Shown here piece after piece: positions 38,140 through 38,646 of a DNA stretch of 38,646 nt. Source of the stretch: Acidovorax delafieldii 2AN (GTDB taxonomy: Bacteria > Pseudomonadota > Gammaproteobacteria > Burkholderiales > Burkholderiaceae_C); contig NZ_ACQT01000018.1 of NCBI RefSeq assembly GCF_000175235.1, positions 1 to 38,646 of the forward strand, in the 5' to 3' direction. A program made the translations under genes and the position numbers. The notes beneath the pieces were generated by a model. That model ran no database searches. It was not told the DNA's origin and was given only the letters and a program-made list of their open reading frames with translations. The first letter of the stretch is position 1, and each line of letters starts with the position of its first letter.

Positions 38140-38646
38140 ATGAGCACCGCCATCCGCTACCTGCGCTGCTATCTGCACCGCCCCAGCAGCGCCGGGGGCG
38201 GGCGCGAGGCCATTGGCTACCTTTCGCAATACGGTGACATCCTGCGCGTGTCGTTTGACGAGAGCTACATTCGCAACCCCGAACGCCCGACCCTCTCGCT
38301 GAGCTACCAGGGCGCCGATGAGGCGGCCACGCAGCAGATCCTGGCTTCGGCCCGCGACGCGCGGTTGGTGCGCACCGATGGGCGCTGGCCGGTGTATTTT
38401 CAGAACCTGCTGCCCGAGGGCCACAACCGCGAGCGCCTCGCACGCGAGCGCGGCTGCAGCCCCGACGACGAGTTCGAGCTGCTGGCCGCCGCCGGACACG
38501 ACCTGATGGGCGCGCTGGAGGTCGAGCCCGTACCCGCGCAGGACGGCATTCCGGACGTGGTGCGGCACTGGCACACCACGCAGGGCCTGGATGTGCTCGA
38601 ACCCGGGTTTGTCGAATACCCGGTGGAAGACGCGGCATCGCTGCCC
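38140..38646 (+). CDS. hipA: HipA-like serine/threonine kinase toxin (N-terminal part)
   Basis: 169 codons visible from ATG 38140; the rest is past the right edge. The N-terminal HipA subdomain is seen: YLSQYGDILRVSFDESYI, then FQNLLPEGHNRERLARERG, CSPDDEFELLAAAGHDLMGALEV. In E. coli HipA phosphorylates glutamyl-tRNA synthetase and causes persistence; the catalytic kinase core lies outside the window, so activity cannot be judged. No strong ribosome site precedes it, so expression probably depends on read-through of ribosomes from hipB. Confidence 0.9.
   Translation, partial: MSTAIRYLRCYLHRPSSAGGGREAIGYLSQYGDILRVSFDESYIRNPERPTLSLSYQGADEAATQQILASARDARLVRTDGRWPVYFQNLLPEGHNRERLARERGCSPDDEFELLAAAGHDLMGALEVEPVPAQDGIPDVVRHWHTTQGLDVLEPGFVEYPVEDAASLP

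Overview
The window is high-GC chromosomal DNA from a betaproteobacterium, most likely family Comamonadaceae (Acidovorax-like). This rests on the look of the proteins, the isc-hsc-fdx cluster, and a dispersed intergenic element with an ATAGC core and GCGC arms that I recognise from Comamonadaceae. No sequence search was run. I see no insertion sequence, prophage, integrase or CRISPR array. Most of the window is housekeeping, with small accessory patches at about 28.3-31.2 kb and 37.4-38.6 kb.

Left part (1-16 kb). Pyruvate dehydrogenase genes aceE and aceF (minus; aceF is cut by the window edge) are divergent from a membrane PAS sensor kinase and a FixJ-type regulator that overlap by 4 nt. Then come folD, an M3 oligopeptidase (prlC) and an exported DUF4124/glutaredoxin-like protein. 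A bidirectional terminator separates these from rpiA (minus), which is divergent from pyrD (plus). A minus-strand yqjD-yqjE-yqjK-like envelope operon follows. Next is a minus-strand pair: a class II histone-deacetylase-fold amidohydrolase and an FAD oxidoreductase of the L-2-hydroxyglutarate oxidase type.

Middle (16-27.4 kb). Two identical tRNA-Val(CAC) genes sit downstream of dnaQ. The Fe-S assembly cluster runs on the minus strand as iscR-iscS-iscU-iscA, terminator, hscB-hscA, a 368-bp unassigned gap, fdx, dnaQ. The iscR promoter region has an extended -10, an IscR-box-like sequence, and a 33-codon upstream reading frame ending just before the iscR ribosome site. uvrB lies upstream of iscR. 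Divergent from uvrB is an aromatic/aspartate aminotransferase whose frame is broken by one extra C near its start. It is followed by a DUF925-type nucleotidyltransferase without an ATG start.

Right part (27.4-38.6 kb). ygiD-like dioxygenase (minus), a 153-aa protein of unknown function, an EamA/DMT exporter (minus), a pentanucleotide tandem repeat, the radical-SAM protein YgiQ (minus) carrying a repeat element inside its coding sequence, a MarR-GNAT fusion, a 68-aa hypothetical protein (minus), a YigZ/IMPACT protein, an orphan dihydrolipoamide-dehydrogenase-like flavoprotein, a YjfB-like small protein, and a hipB-hipA toxin-antitoxin pair cut by the right edge.

No wholly new multi-gene system is evident. 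The most promising undescribed elements are the leader reading frame and hairpin before iscR, the inverted repeat covering the aceF ribosome site, the terminator dividing the isc-hsc cluster, the repeat element carried in frame in ygiQ, and the amidohydrolase/FAD-oxidase pair.
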